DNA of 64,000 nt from Stenotrophomonas maltophilia (GTDB lineage: Bacteria; Pseudomonadota; Gammaproteobacteria; Xanthomonadales; Xanthomonadaceae), in contig NZ_CP106759.1 of the NCBI RefSeq assembly GCF_025642255.1, positions 709,501-773,500 of the forward strand, given 5' to 3'. Made by a program: the position numbers and the translations under genes. Below are positions 17,186 to 25,886 of this stretch, in pieces (position 1 is the stretch's first letter; each line of letters begins with the position of its first letter). The notes beneath the pieces are model-generated. The model made no database searches, was not told where the DNA came from, and worked only from the letters and a program-made list of their open reading frames with translations.

Positions 17186-18132
17186 GCGGGCTCGCCGGAA
17201 TTGGAAAAGGAGGGAGTGGGAAGCGGGTCGGCCATGCCGGCGGCGTTGAACAGCCGGCGGCGGGTCATCGGGCCGAAGCGCAGGGTCTGGCACAGGCCGC
17301 CGAGCAGCTCCGGGTCGGCCGTCTGCCGCAGCAGGCCGGGCTGGCAGCCTTCCAGCGGCGCGTCCAGCGCGATGGTGGTCAGCTGTCGCCAGAGCAGGGC
17401 ATGCTCGCGCTGCTCGCGCAGGCGCACTGCCATCTGCGCTGCGCCGCGCAGGCGCAGGAAGGGCACTTCGTCCAGGCGCTCGTACAGCACATCCAGGCTG
17501 CCGAAGTGGGCCAGCAGGACCGCCGCGGACTTGCTGCCGACGCCGCTGATGCCGGGGATGTTGTCCACCGCATCGCCGCACAGTGCCAGGTAGTCGGCGA
17601 TCTGGTGCGCATGCACGCCATGCCGCGCTTTCACCCCGGCCACGCTCCAGCGCTGGTTGCGCGCATAGTCCCACTGCTCGTCGTGGTCCAGCAGCAGCTG
17701 CGACAGGTCCTTGTCGGCGGAAATGATGACACCGCGGTGGCTGCCGCGGTGCACATGCAGGGCGCTGCCGATCAGGTCGTCGGCCTCGTAGTCGTGATGG
17801 GCAAGCACGGCCAGACCGAGCGCCGCGCACAGTGCCTTGCAATGCACGAACTGGCGCTTCAGCGCCTCCGGAGCCGGATCGCGGTTGGCCTTGTACGCCG
17901 GATACAGGCGATGGCGGAAGCCGCTGTCCAGCGCCTCGTCAAAGGCGATGGCGATGTGCTGCGGACGCTCGCGTTCGAGCAGGTCCAGCAGGAAGCGCGC
18001 GAAGCCGTGCACGGCATTGGTCGGCCAGCCCTGCGCATCCTGGAACTGGTCGGGCAGCGAGTGCCAGGCACGGAACACGTAGATGCTGGCGTCGACCAGG
18101 TACAGCGCCGGCGCCGGTGCCGGCAAGGTCAT
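17182..18132 (-). CDS. stand-alone 5'-3' exonuclease (Pol I N-terminal domain/ExoIX-like)
   Basis: The 316-residue protein resembles the 5' nuclease domain of DNA polymerase I: YLVDASIYVFRAWHSLP at the N-terminus, acidic metal sites in YEADDLIGSA, SADKDLSQLL and CGDAVDNIPG, and the helix-hairpin-helix GISGVGSKSAAVLL. It should cut 5' flaps or act as a 5'-3' exonuclease on nucleic acid. It overlaps the nitroreductase gene upstream and the NUDIX gene downstream by 4 bases each. Confidence 0.9.
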   Translation of the reverse strand: MTLPAPAPALYLVDASIYVFRAWHSLPDQFQDAQGWPTNAVHGFARFLLDLLERERPQHIAIAFDEALDSGFRHRLYPAYKANRDPAPEALKRQFVHCKALCAALGLAVLAHHDYEADDLIGSALHVHRGSHRGVIISADKDLSQLLLDHDEQWDYARNQRWSVAGVKARHGVHAHQIADYLALCGDAVDNIPGISGVGSKSAAVLLAHFGSLDVLYERLDEVPFLRLRGAAQMAVRLREQREHALLWRQLTTIALDAPLEGCQPGLLRQTADPELLGGLCQTLRFGPMTRRRLFNAAGMADPLPTPSFSNSGEPA

Positions 18133-18710
18133 GCCGGTGGCGTCCAGTCGCGCAGCAGGGCGGCTGGATCCGGACGCTCGCGCTCGGGCACGTCGGCGCG
18201 GGCGGTGCCGATATGGATGAAACCGGCGATGCGCTCGCCGTCGGCCAGCCCCAGATGGGCGTGTACGGCCGGGTCGAACGCCATCCACGCCGTCAGCCAC
18301 TGGGCGCCGAAGCCCAGCGCCTGTGCGGCCTGCAGCAGGGCAAAGCAGACGCATCCAGCGGTCATCAGCTGCTCCTGCTCGGGCACCTTCGGGTCGGGGC
18401 GGGGGCTGGCCACCACCACGATCACCAGCGGCGCATGGCTGAAACGCTGGCGATCCTTCTCGAACACGGCCTCGCCGGCAGTGGGATCGCGCTGGCGGCT
18501 GCGCTCGGCCAGGAACGCGCCCAGAGTGTGACGCGCATCGCCGGCAATCTTCAGGAACCGGAACGGCACCCGCTTGCCGTGGTCGGGCACCCGCACCGCC
18601 GAGGAGAGCATGCGCAGCAGGGTCTGCGGGTCCGGCCCGGGCTCGCCCAGCTGCCGCGAGGGCACCGAGCGGCGGGCATCGAGGGCAAGCAGGGCGGCGG
18701 GGTCGGGCAT
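18129..18710 (-). CDS. nitroreductase family protein (YdjA-like)
   Basis: This FMN-dependent nitroreductase-fold protein is ~193 residues from ATG 18710. It contains the ALDARRSVPSRQLGEPGP start region, AVRVPDHGKRVPFRF (FMN-phosphate contact region) and ALGFGAQWLT near the C-terminal FMN site. In-frame ATGs also exist at 18728 and 18737. A TATAAT at 18741-18746 would put transcription start around 18734, inside the longest version, so 18710 (matching the short YdjA N-terminus) or 18728 is preferred. First gene of the four-gene operon. Confidence 0.85.
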   Translation of the reverse strand: MPDPAALLALDARRSVPSRQLGEPGPDPQTLLRMLSSAVRVPDHGKRVPFRFLKIAGDARHTLGAFLAERSRQRDPTAGEAVFEKDRQRFSHAPLVIVVVASPRPDPKVPEQEQLMTAGCVCFALLQAAQALGFGAQWLTAWMAFDPAVHAHLGLADGERIAGFIHIGTARADVPERERPDPAALLRDWTPPA

Positions 18711-18740
18711 GGCGTCTGAACCGGTCATCACGGGCATTTG

Positions 18741-18746
18741 ATTATA
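18741..18746 (-). promoter_or_regulatory. candidate -10 box of the nitroreductase operon
   Basis: A perfect TATAAT on the minus strand; no good -35 match at 16-18 bases. The remaining gap (18747-19041) between this divergent operon and the DUF1631 gene shows nothing else recognisable. Confidence 0.35.
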
Positions 18747-19041
18747 GTCGCGGTGGTCGATGACGCCGTGGCTGCGGCGTCTGTCCCCTCACTATCAAAC
18801 TGTGATGAACATCATGCCACTGGCGGCAATCGGACGCCGGCTTCCTCTCGCCTCGCGGGCCTTGCACGGCTTACGATATCCCTCTTGCCGGGCCGTGGGT
18901 CACGAGGTTTGAAGTGAGGACTGTTTCACTGTCCGTGAGGGGCGGGCCGGCCTACCATCGACGTATCGGTACATGGGGTGTGCCGGTCGTCGCGATGTCC
19001 ATGTTGTCTGTCGCACCAGAGAAGGTGGGGAGCCTTCCCGA

Positions 19042-21360
19042 ATGATGAGCGCGCCCACACCGTTGGGAACGTCGGGTCGTGACCCGGCCCAGTTCCAGCT
19101 TGCCCGTGACGCCGTCCTGCCCGCGCTGTGCCAGGCCTTCGGGGCGGCACTGGCGCGCTTCGACGACGCCCTGTTCGACCGTGCCGGCAATGCCGGCGCC
19201 TCGCAGCTGCTGTTCCTTGATGCGATGCGCGAGCTGCGCCGGCGGCGCGAGGAGATAGCGGCGGCCTTTGCCGGCCATCTGCAACGCGCCTGGGCGGCTC
19301 TGGTTGCCGGAGAGCCACTGTCGGCGGATGCGACCCTGTCCGGCCCGGCCGAGGATGGCCTGAGCCTGCTGGCCGAGCACGTGCTCGAATCGCGGCTGGC
19401 GGTGCGCAACTTCGCCACGGTGCTGCTGCGTGATTTCAAGCCGGTTCTGGCGCGGCTGGACCGCCGCCTGGGCTGGCTGGCCGGCGATGTGCCGCTGGAT
19501 GCCGACCTGAACCCGATCAGCCCGGAACATCTGGGCGTGGCCATCCACGAGGCCTTCGCCGGCTGCGAACTGGCGCCGGAAGTCCACCTGGTGCTGATCA
19601 AGCTGTGCGAGCGCGACCTGCGCGCGCCGGTCGGCCGGATCTACGACAAGCTGGACGAGCAGCTCGCGGCGGCCGGCGTGATGTCGCAGATGGGCGCGGT
19701 GCGCCGCACCCCGGCGGCATCGGGCCCGCGTTCACCGCAGGGGCTGGACGATCTGGTCGAACAGCGCCCGGTGCCGGGGTTCGACAGCGATTTCAGCGAT
19801 GACGAGCAGGCCGCACCGGCGTGGGCGCAGCGCTTCGCCGCGCGCTGGTCCGAGCGCCGAGGCCACCTTCAGCAGGCCGGTGGGGACGGTCCCGGCGCCG
19901 CCGGCAGCGAGGCCTATGGCCAGCAGGGGATGTTGCTGGAAGCGCTGCAGGAACTGCTGCAGCAGACGCGCCACGTGCGTGAGGACGCAACATCGGCCGC
20001 GCAGGTGGCCGTGGGCCAGCAGCGCCCGTTGAGCCAGCGCGAGATGATGTCGGTGCTGTCGCTGCTGCAGGCGACCCCCAGCGCCACGCTGCGTGCGGCG
20101 ATCGGTGAGGATGGTGAGTCGCTCGCGCAGCGCCTGAAGAGCGAGGTGTTGTCCAGCGCCACCCGGCTGGGCGTCGACCCGGGCCAGACCCGCCTGGATC
20201 CGCAGGACGAGGACGCGATCGACCTGGTCGGCATGCTGTTCGACGTCATGCTGGATGAACGCGAACTGGAGGGTCGCTCGCGCGAACTGATCGGCCGCCT
20301 GGTGGTGCCCTTCGTCAAGGTCGCCATGCTCGACCGCCGCATGTTCGTGCAGAAGACCCATCCGGCGCGCAAGCTGCTCAATTCGTTGGCCGAGGCCTGC
20401 GAAGGCAACACCGGCGAGAGCCAGGCCGAGCGCATGCTGATGGCCAAGGTGGAGGAGATCATCGAGCGCCTGGTCGCCGAGTTCAACGAGAACCTGGCCA
20501 TCTTCCTCACCCTGGAAGAGGAGTTCCGCGACTTCCTGGTGCAGCACCGTCGCCGCGTCGAGATTGCCGAGCGGCGCGCAGCCGAAACGCAGCGCGGCCA
20601 GGAAAAGCTGGAAATGGCCCGCACGCGCGCGGCCACCGAGCTGGATCGCCGCATAGGCGATGCCACCCTGCCACCGGCCATCGCCGAGTTCCTGCGCCAG
20701 CCGTGGCAGCACCACCTGACCCTGGCGCTGCTGCGCGAGGGCGAAGACGGTGCATCGGTCGCCGAAGCCCTGGCCCTGGGCGATGGCCTGCTGGAGGAAG
20801 TGGCCGAAGCGCGCCGGCAGATCATCGGCAAGCCCTGGCTGCAAGCCTGGCAGCCGGTGCTGGCCAAGGTGTTCGCCAGTGTCGGCGTACACGGCGATGC
20901 GGCAACCTCGGCCATCGATGCACTGCATGACACCCTGCAGGGCATCGCCGAGTCACGGCCGGAGCTGGAACGTGCGCTGCCGGAGCTGCCGCAGGTTGTC
21001 CTGCCCATGCCGCCGGTTGCGGACTCGCCGACGGTCGAACTGGGCAGCCAGGTGGATACCGACGATTTCGACAATGCCGATGCCGATCGCTTCCGCCGGA
21101 TGGAGATCGGCAGTTGGCTGGACTTCGTCGACAAGGACGGCAAGGTGCAGGCCGGCAAGCTGTCCTGGGTGAGCCCGATTTCTTCCCGGCTGCTGTTCGT
21201 CAACCGGCGTGGCGTGCGCTTCTGCGTGGCTTCGCCGGAGGAACTGGCGGTGATGGTGCGGCTGGGCCGCCTGCGTGCGCATGTCGACGATGGCGCCTTC
21301 GACAGCGCCATGCAGGGCGTGATCGACCGCCTCGACCCGGGCAACGCCACCCTGCACTGA
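19042..21360 (+). CDS. DUF1631-family protein with PilZ-like C-terminus
   Basis: This large cytoplasmic protein (772 residues) consists mostly of helices and matches DUF1631 proteins of beta/gammaproteobacteria. Most of its length (~20-680) is helical, with a charged helix near 505-545 (VQHRRRVEIAERRAAETQ). The last ~80 residues (IGSWLDFVDKDGKVQAGKLSW, then SSRLLFVNRRGVRF) resemble a PilZ-type beta-barrel, though the RxxxR c-di-GMP motif is not obvious. Function unknown. ATG 19042 has GGTGGGGAG upstream; the longer frame from 18973 lacks support. No close neighbour in the same operon. Confidence 0.82.
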   Translation: MMSAPTPLGTSGRDPAQFQLARDAVLPALCQAFGAALARFDDALFDRAGNAGASQLLFLDAMRELRRRREEIAAAFAGHLQRAWAALVAGEPLSADATLSGPAEDGLSLLAEHVLESRLAVRNFATVLLRDFKPVLARLDRRLGWLAGDVPLDADLNPISPEHLGVAIHEAFAGCELAPEVHLVLIKLCERDLRAPVGRIYDKLDEQLAAAGVMSQMGAVRRTPAASGPRSPQGLDDLVEQRPVPGFDSDFSDDEQAAPAWAQRFAARWSERRGHLQQAGGDGPGAAGSEAYGQQGMLLEALQELLQQTRHVREDATSAAQVAVGQQRPLSQREMMSVLSLLQATPSATLRAAIGEDGESLAQRLKSEVLSSATRLGVDPGQTRLDPQDEDAIDLVGMLFDVMLDERELEGRSRELIGRLVVPFVKVAMLDRRMFVQKTHPARKLLNSLAEACEGNTGESQAERMLMAKVEEIIERLVAEFNENLAIFLTLEEEFRDFLVQHRRRVEIAERRAAETQRGQEKLEMARTRAATELDRRIGDATLPPAIAEFLRQPWQHHLTLALLREGEDGASVAEALALGDGLLEEVAEARRQIIGKPWLQAWQPVLAKVFASVGVHGDAATSAIDALHDTLQGIAESRPELERALPELPQVVLPMPPVADSPTVELGSQVDTDDFDNADADRFRRMEIGSWLDFVDKDGKVQAGKLSWVSPISSRLLFVNRRGVRFCVASPEELAVMVRLGRLRAHVDDGAFDSAMQGVIDRLDPGNATLH

Positions 21361-21412
21361 GCGGGAGCCGCCTGCTAGGATCGGGAAAACTCACCGATCA
21401 GCGGGGACCTGC

Positions 21413-22492
21413 ATGGCCGTGGCGTTGCTGGGGATCAAGGAGACCGCGCCGGGCGAACGGCGCGTAGCGTTGACGCCGGAGACCGCGCGCAAGCTCGCCG
21501 CACTGGGCGTCACCGTCTGGTACGAAACCGGTGCGGGCGAGGCCGCCGGTTTTCCCGACGCCGCCTATCAGGACGCGGGCGCACGTGCATTCGATGACGG
21601 TCGCTGGGGCGAGATCGACATTCTTCTATGCGTGCAGGCGCCGCCGGCGCAGGTGCTGGCCCGGCTCAAGCCCGGCGCAGCCGTGGTCGGCCTGCTGACG
21701 CCGGCCAGCGATCCGACACTGGCGGCGCTGGCCAGCGAGGACCGCCTGCTGCTGTTCCCGCTGCAGCTGTTGCCGCGCACCACCCGTGCGCAGGCGATGG
21801 ATGTGCTCAGTTCGCAGGCCGGCATGGCGGGCTACAAGGCTGCGCTCATCGCAGCCGAGCGTGCACCGCGCTTCTTCCCGATGCTGACCACCGCGGCCGG
21901 TACCGTGCGTCCGGCCAAGGTGCTGGTGATCGGCGCCGGCGTTGCAGGATTGCAGGCGATCGCTACTGCGCGCCGCCTCGGCGCCCAGGTGGAAGGATTC
22001 GATGTGCGGCCGGAAACGCGCGAGCAGATCCAGTCGCTGGGCGCACGCTTCCTCGACCTGGGCGTCAGCGCGGCGGGCGAGGGCGGCTACGCGCGGGCGC
22101 TGACCGAGGAAGAACGGGCCGAGCAGCAGCGGCGGCTGGCCGACCATCTGCGCAGCGTCGATGTAGTGATCTGTACCGCAGCCGTGCCGGGCCGTCCGGC
22201 ACCGACCATCGTTACTGCGGCGATGGTGGAAGGCATGGCGGCGGGCAGTGTGATCGTCGATCTGGCGGCCGAGAGCGGCGGCAACTGCGCGCTGACCCAG
22301 CCGGGGCAGTGCATTGAACACCAGGGCGTGACCATCGATGGACCGCTGGGCCTGGCCAGCCGGGGTGCGACCCAGGCCAGCGAGATGTATGCGCGCAACC
22401 TGCTCAATTTCGTTGCCCTGTTCGTACGCGAAGGGCAGCTGAGCTTCGACTGGGAAGACGAACTGCTGGCAAAGACGCGCTGGCAGGCGTGA
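21413..22492 (+). CDS. pntAa: NAD(P) transhydrogenase subunit alpha part 1 (NAD(H)-binding dI)
   Basis: Domain I of proton-translocating transhydrogenase, 359 residues. It has the N-terminal alanine dehydrogenase/PNT region (GIKETAPGERRVALTPET), the RQD-loop counterpart SSQAGMAGYKAA and the NAD-binding VLVIGAGVAGLQAIATARRLG with a beta-alpha-beta fold. In three-subunit enzymes dI is a separate soluble protein that transfers hydride to dIII (PntB). Unusually, its partners pntAb-pntB start 1.5 kb downstream, beyond an opposite-strand operon. Confidence 0.93.
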   Translation: MAVALLGIKETAPGERRVALTPETARKLAALGVTVWYETGAGEAAGFPDAAYQDAGARAFDDGRWGEIDILLCVQAPPAQVLARLKPGAAVVGLLTPASDPTLAALASEDRLLLFPLQLLPRTTRAQAMDVLSSQAGMAGYKAALIAAERAPRFFPMLTTAAGTVRPAKVLVIGAGVAGLQAIATARRLGAQVEGFDVRPETREQIQSLGARFLDLGVSAAGEGGYARALTEEERAEQQRRLADHLRSVDVVICTAAVPGRPAPTIVTAAMVEGMAAGSVIVDLAAESGGNCALTQPGQCIEHQGVTIDGPLGLASRGATQASEMYARNLLNFVALFVREGQLSFDWEDELLAKTRWQA

Positions 22493-22499
22493 ATGACAT

Positions 22500-22540
22500 G
22501 GGGTCAGATCCCTTTGCCTCTGGCAAAGGGATCTGACCCC
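22500..22540. repeat. 19-bp hairpin repeat GGGGTCAGATCCCTTTGCC
   Basis: Perfect 19-base arms (22500-22518, 22522-22540) enclose a 3-base loop 7 bases after the pntAa stop. There is no T-run, so it is better seen as a dispersed palindromic repeat that may block transcription between convergent genes. Confidence 0.8.
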
Positions 22541-22554
22541 TGTATCCCGAAGGC

Positions 22555-23007
22555 CTACCGCGGCTTTGCCGGTGGCGGGTTGTCCCGCACCCAGTCGCGA
22601 CGCTCCTCCGGCGTCATCCGGGACCAGCGATCGCGCAGGGCGTCGCGCTGGGCAGGGGGCAGCTGGCGCATCTGCCCGAACAGTGCGCGTGCCTGTTCAC
22701 GCTGTTCCGGGCTCATGTGCTCGAACCGGCGCAGGCCACGGCGGGCCTTGTCGCGCTCTTCCGGGCTCATGGACTGCCAGCGCTGGCCATGGGCCAGCAT
22801 GCGCTGGCGCTGACCGGCATCGGCGCCGTTCCAGCGGTCGCGCAGCGGGGCCAGCACCGCCTCGCGCTGGGCGGGGCTGAGCTGATCCCAGGCAGGCAGT
22901 GGAGCACCGGGAGCGGGCGGCGCGGGCGCATGGGTCTGCGCCAGCGCCGGTGCTGCAGGCAGCAGCGCCAGGGCGATCAGCAGGGGCAGGGAGAGATGTC
23001 GCAGCAT
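22555..23007 (-). CDS. exported DUF3106 protein
   Basis: The 150-residue protein has a signal peptide (hydrophobic to ~20, AAPALAQ cleavage region), a Pro/Ala linker and then repeated PxxQRxxxxxxxxRW / SPEERxxxRxxLRRF units characteristic of DUF3106. The role is unknown; such proteins are usually downstream of an ECF sigma factor and membrane protein, as here. Starts 3 bases past the stop of the gene upstream. Confidence 0.85.
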   Translation of the reverse strand: MLRHLSLPLLIALALLPAAPALAQTHAPAPPAPGAPLPAWDQLSPAQREAVLAPLRDRWNGADAGQRQRMLAHGQRWQSMSPEERDKARRGLRRFEHMSPEQREQARALFGQMRQLPPAQRDALRDRWSRMTPEERRDWVRDNPPPAKPR

Positions 23008-23010
23008 GAT

Positions 23011-23337
23011 TCACTCCATCGCCAGGTCGGTGTCGCCCAGCCACAGGTACAGATCGGGATTCTCGTCGTACAGCGCGCTGTTGTCTTCCACTGCGGCAAC
23101 GGTCGGTACCGGCGCTGGCCGCGTCGGCACGTCCGGACCGGTGAACTGCACGCCGATCCCCAGCGCCACCACCAGCGAGCAGGCGCTGGCCAGCCACCAG
23201 CGCCAGCGCCCACGATGGGCTGCATGGGCGCCCTGGCGGGCCTGGCGCAAGCGCGACAGCGTTGCCGGCGACAGCGCCTGCAGAGAATGCGCATGCAGTC
23301 GCCGCAAGGCGTCATCGGAGGGCAGGGAGCGGTTCAC
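23011..23337 (-). CDS. membrane protein, probable anti-sigma-type partner (DUF3619-like)
   Basis: The 108-residue protein starts at GTG 23337, whose GTGA overlaps the sigma factor stop. A basic cytosolic N-terminus (LRRLHAHSLQALSPATLSRLRQARQGA) is followed by one membrane span (~47-64, WWLASACSLVVALGIGV) and an acidic exported tail. Position directly after an ECF sigma gene and this topology suggest it restrains the sigma factor; family assignment is tentative. Confidence 0.75.
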   Translation of the reverse strand: MNRSLPSDDALRRLHAHSLQALSPATLSRLRQARQGAHAAHRGRWRWWLASACSLVVALGIGVQFTGPDVPTRPAPVPTVAAVEDNSALYDENPDLYLWLGDTDLAME

Positions 23338-23918
23338 GGGGGGTTCTCCAGATAATCCTGCAGCGCCTGCCGGGCGCGTGCGAGATGGGTCTTTACCGCG
23401 CCTTCGCTGCAGCCCATGGCGCGGGCGGTGGTGGCGCCGTCCAGTTCCTGCAGCACGCGCAGGGTGAACGCTTCGCGCTGGCGGGCGGGCAGCGTACGCA
23501 GCGCCTGCACCAGCTGCTGGTACTGCTGGTGCTGCTCGTGCGCCTGCGCCGGGGTAGGGCCGGGGTCGGCCCAGTCGATGTCGGCACCGTCGGCATCCTG
23601 GTTGTCGCGCCAGAACGGGAGGCGGAAGCGGCGTCGGCGCTGCAGGTCGATCACCCGCCGGCGCAGGATGCTCCAGAACAGGGGCGCCCATTCGCTGGCG
23701 GGCTTGTCGGCATAGTCCAGCATGCGCAGCAGGGCATCCTGCACGGCGTCCAGGGCATCCTCGCGCTGGCGCAGGCCGGCCTCGGCGAAGCGGAACGCGC
23801 GCGGGCCGATGCTCGCCAGGAACGCTTCCAGCGACGCCGGCAGGGCATCGGTGTCGGCGGTCGGGGGGACGGGGCTGCTCACCAGCACAGGGTACGGTTC
23901 CTTGCTCGGGGTCACCAT
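23334..23918 (-). CDS. ECF-type RNA polymerase sigma factor
   Basis: The 194-residue protein has sigma region 2 (ALDAVQDALLRMLDYADKPASEWAPLFWSILRRRVIDLQ, ~54-92, core binding and -10 recognition) and region 4 (LRTLPARQREAFTLRVLQELDGATTARAMGCSEGAVKTHLARARQAL, HTH for -35). This is a clear ECF family protein. ATG 23918 is favoured, giving a normal ECF length. It heads a three-gene operon with a membrane protein and an exported DUF3106 protein, suggesting an envelope signal. The gene group runs against the pnt genes. Confidence 0.9.
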   Translation of the reverse strand: MVTPSKEPYPVLVSSPVPPTADTDALPASLEAFLASIGPRAFRFAEAGLRQREDALDAVQDALLRMLDYADKPASEWAPLFWSILRRRVIDLQRRRRFRLPFWRDNQDADGADIDWADPGPTPAQAHEQHQQYQQLVQALRTLPARQREAFTLRVLQELDGATTARAMGCSEGAVKTHLARARQALQDYLENPP

Positions 23919-24015
23919 CGACAACGCGTGAGCGCGGCCCCGGTTGACGAGGATGCGCGCCGGGTTCAGCCCATGGTTATGATGGGCCGACGAAGACAGA
24001 GCGGGAGCGTTGCTG

Positions 24016-24336
24016 ATGAGTGACGGGTTCGTGGCGCTGTACATCTTCATGCTGGCCGCCATCGCCGGCCACGTGATCATTTCGCGGGTGCCGGTGATCC
24101 TGCACACCCCGCTGATGTCGGGTTCCAATTTCATCCACGGCATCGTGCTGATCGGCGCGATGGTGGTGCTCGGCCACGCACAGACGCCGCTGGAAAAGGC
24201 CTTGGGCTTCATCGCCGTGGTGCTCGGTGCCGGTAACGCCGCCGGCGGCTACGTGGTCACCGCGCGCATGCTGGAGATGTTCAGGCCGAGCGCGCCGCGG
24301 GCAGGCAAGGACGAACCGAAGGAGCCGCAGGCTTGA
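24016..24336 (+). CDS. pntAb: NAD(P) transhydrogenase subunit alpha part 2 (membrane)
   Basis: The 106-residue membrane subunit has three hydrophobic spans (FVALYIFMLAAIAGHVII; FIHGIVLIGAMVVLG; ALGFIAVVLGAGNAAGGYVV), the usual pntAb pattern that with PntB forms the proton channel. GGGAG precedes ATG 24016. pntB overlaps its stop by 4 bases. Confidence 0.92.
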   Translation: MSDGFVALYIFMLAAIAGHVIISRVPVILHTPLMSGSNFIHGIVLIGAMVVLGHAQTPLEKALGFIAVVLGAGNAAGGYVVTARMLEMFRPSAPRAGKDEPKEPQA

Positions 24337-25793
24337 ACATCAGCACCGTCGAACTGCTCGATTGGCTGGTCAAGGCCAGCTACCTGGTGGCCGCCACGCT
24401 CTTCCTGCTCGGCCTGCAGCGGATGGCCTCGCCGCTGACCGCGCGCAGCGGCATCCGCTGGGCCGGGCTGGGCATGCTGCTGGCCACCGCGGCCACCTTC
24501 TTCCTGCCCGACCTGCACAACGTGCCGCTTATCCTGGTCGCGCTGCTGCTGGGTGCCGGCCTGGCCTGGTGGTCGGCCGGCAAGGTCGCGGTCACCGACA
24601 TGCCGCAGATGGTGGCGCTGTACAACGGCATGGGCGGTGGTTCGGCGGCGGCGATCGGTGCGGTCGAACTGCTGCGCTACGCCTTCCTGGCCCATCGCGA
24701 TACCACCCATTGGAGCGAACAGGCGCTGGCCGACCTTGCCGCGCGCCAGCCTTCCACCACCGTGCTGCTGCTGGCGGTGGTCGGCGCCGCGATCGGCGCG
24801 GTGTCGCTGTCCGGCTCCGTGATCGCCTGGGCCAAGCTGGATGGCCGCCTCGACAAGCGGGTCACCTGGCCAGGGCAGCAGGCGTTGAACCTGGTGGTGG
24901 CGCTGGCGGTGGTGGTGCTGGCCATCGTCGCGGCCAGCACGCTCAGCACCTGGGCGATCATCGCCTTCTTCGTGCTGGCACTGGCACTGGGCGTGCTGAT
25001 GACGCTGCCGATCGGTGGCGCCGACATGCCGGTGGTGATCTCGCTGTACAACGCATTCACCGGTCTGGCGGTGTCCTTCGAGGGCTACGTGCTGGGCAAC
25101 GAGGCCTTGATCATCGCCGGCATGATGGTCGGCGCGGCGGGCATCCTGCTGACCCGCCTGATGGCCAAGGCGATGAACCGGCCTATCCGCAACGTGCTGT
25201 TCTCCAATTTCGGGGGGGGTGCAGGCGGAGAGGCACAGGCGATCACCGGCGCGCAGAAGCCGATCGAGGCGGCCGATGTGGCGGCAATGATGGCCTTCGC
25301 CGAGCGCGTGGTGATCGTGCCCGGTTACGGCATGGCCGTGGCCCAGGCCCAGCACAAGATCTGGGAACTGGCACAGCGGTTGGGGCAGCGCGGGGTCAAG
25401 GTGAAGTTCGCCATCCATCCGGTCGCCGGGCGCATGCCCGGGCACATGAACGTGCTGCTGGCCGAGGCCGGTGTGCCGTACGACCTGATCGCCGACATGG
25501 ACGACATCAATCCCGAGTTCACCAGTACCGATGTGGTGCTGGTGATCGGCGCCAACGACGTGGTCAATCCGGTCGCACGTACCGATCCGGCCAGTCCGAT
25601 CTACGGCATGCCGGTGCTGGACGTGATCAACGCACGCAACGTGGTGGTGATCAAGCGCGGTCGCGGGACCGGCTTTGCCGGGATCGAGAATGCGCTGTTC
25701 TACGCCGACAACACGCGCATGCTGTACGGGGACGGCGCTGAGGCGGCAGCGTCGCTGGTCAGCGAGCTGAAGGCACTCGACGGCGGGCATTGA
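24333..25793 (+). CDS. pntB: NAD(P) transhydrogenase subunit beta
   Basis: The 486-residue protein has an N-terminal membrane domain of about nine spans and a C-terminal NADP(H)-binding dIII domain from ~305 (VVIVPGYGMAVAQAQ, GRMPGHMNVLLAEA, VIGANDVVNP, MPVLDV). It couples proton entry to hydride transfer from NADH to NADP+. The start is a TTG at 24333 within TTGA, overlapping the pntAb stop; AAGGAG lies 9 bases ahead, supporting it. Confidence 0.95.
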   Translation: MNISTVELLDWLVKASYLVAATLFLLGLQRMASPLTARSGIRWAGLGMLLATAATFFLPDLHNVPLILVALLLGAGLAWWSAGKVAVTDMPQMVALYNGMGGGSAAAIGAVELLRYAFLAHRDTTHWSEQALADLAARQPSTTVLLLAVVGAAIGAVSLSGSVIAWAKLDGRLDKRVTWPGQQALNLVVALAVVVLAIVAASTLSTWAIIAFFVLALALGVLMTLPIGGADMPVVISLYNAFTGLAVSFEGYVLGNEALIIAGMMVGAAGILLTRLMAKAMNRPIRNVLFSNFGGGAGGEAQAITGAQKPIEAADVAAMMAFAERVVIVPGYGMAVAQAQHKIWELAQRLGQRGVKVKFAIHPVAGRMPGHMNVLLAEAGVPYDLIADMDDINPEFTSTDVVLVIGANDVVNPVARTDPASPIYGMPVLDVINARNVVVIKRGRGTGFAGIENALFYADNTRMLYGDGAEAAASLVSELKALDGGH

Positions 25794-25802
25794 GCTGTAC
25801 CG

Positions 25803-25871
25803 GCAGCGCCGGGCCATGCCCGGCGCCTGCTGCGCGGGCCGCTGCGTTCGCCGGGCATGGCCCGGCGCTAC
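25803..25871. repeat. SMAG inverted pair between convergent genes
   Basis: GCAGCGCCGGGCCATGCCCG (head GCAG instead of GTAG) and an inverted unit ending GGCGCTAC, lying between pntB and a minus-strand gene. Confidence 0.8.
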
Positions 25872-25886
25872 CCGAATCAGGTGCGA

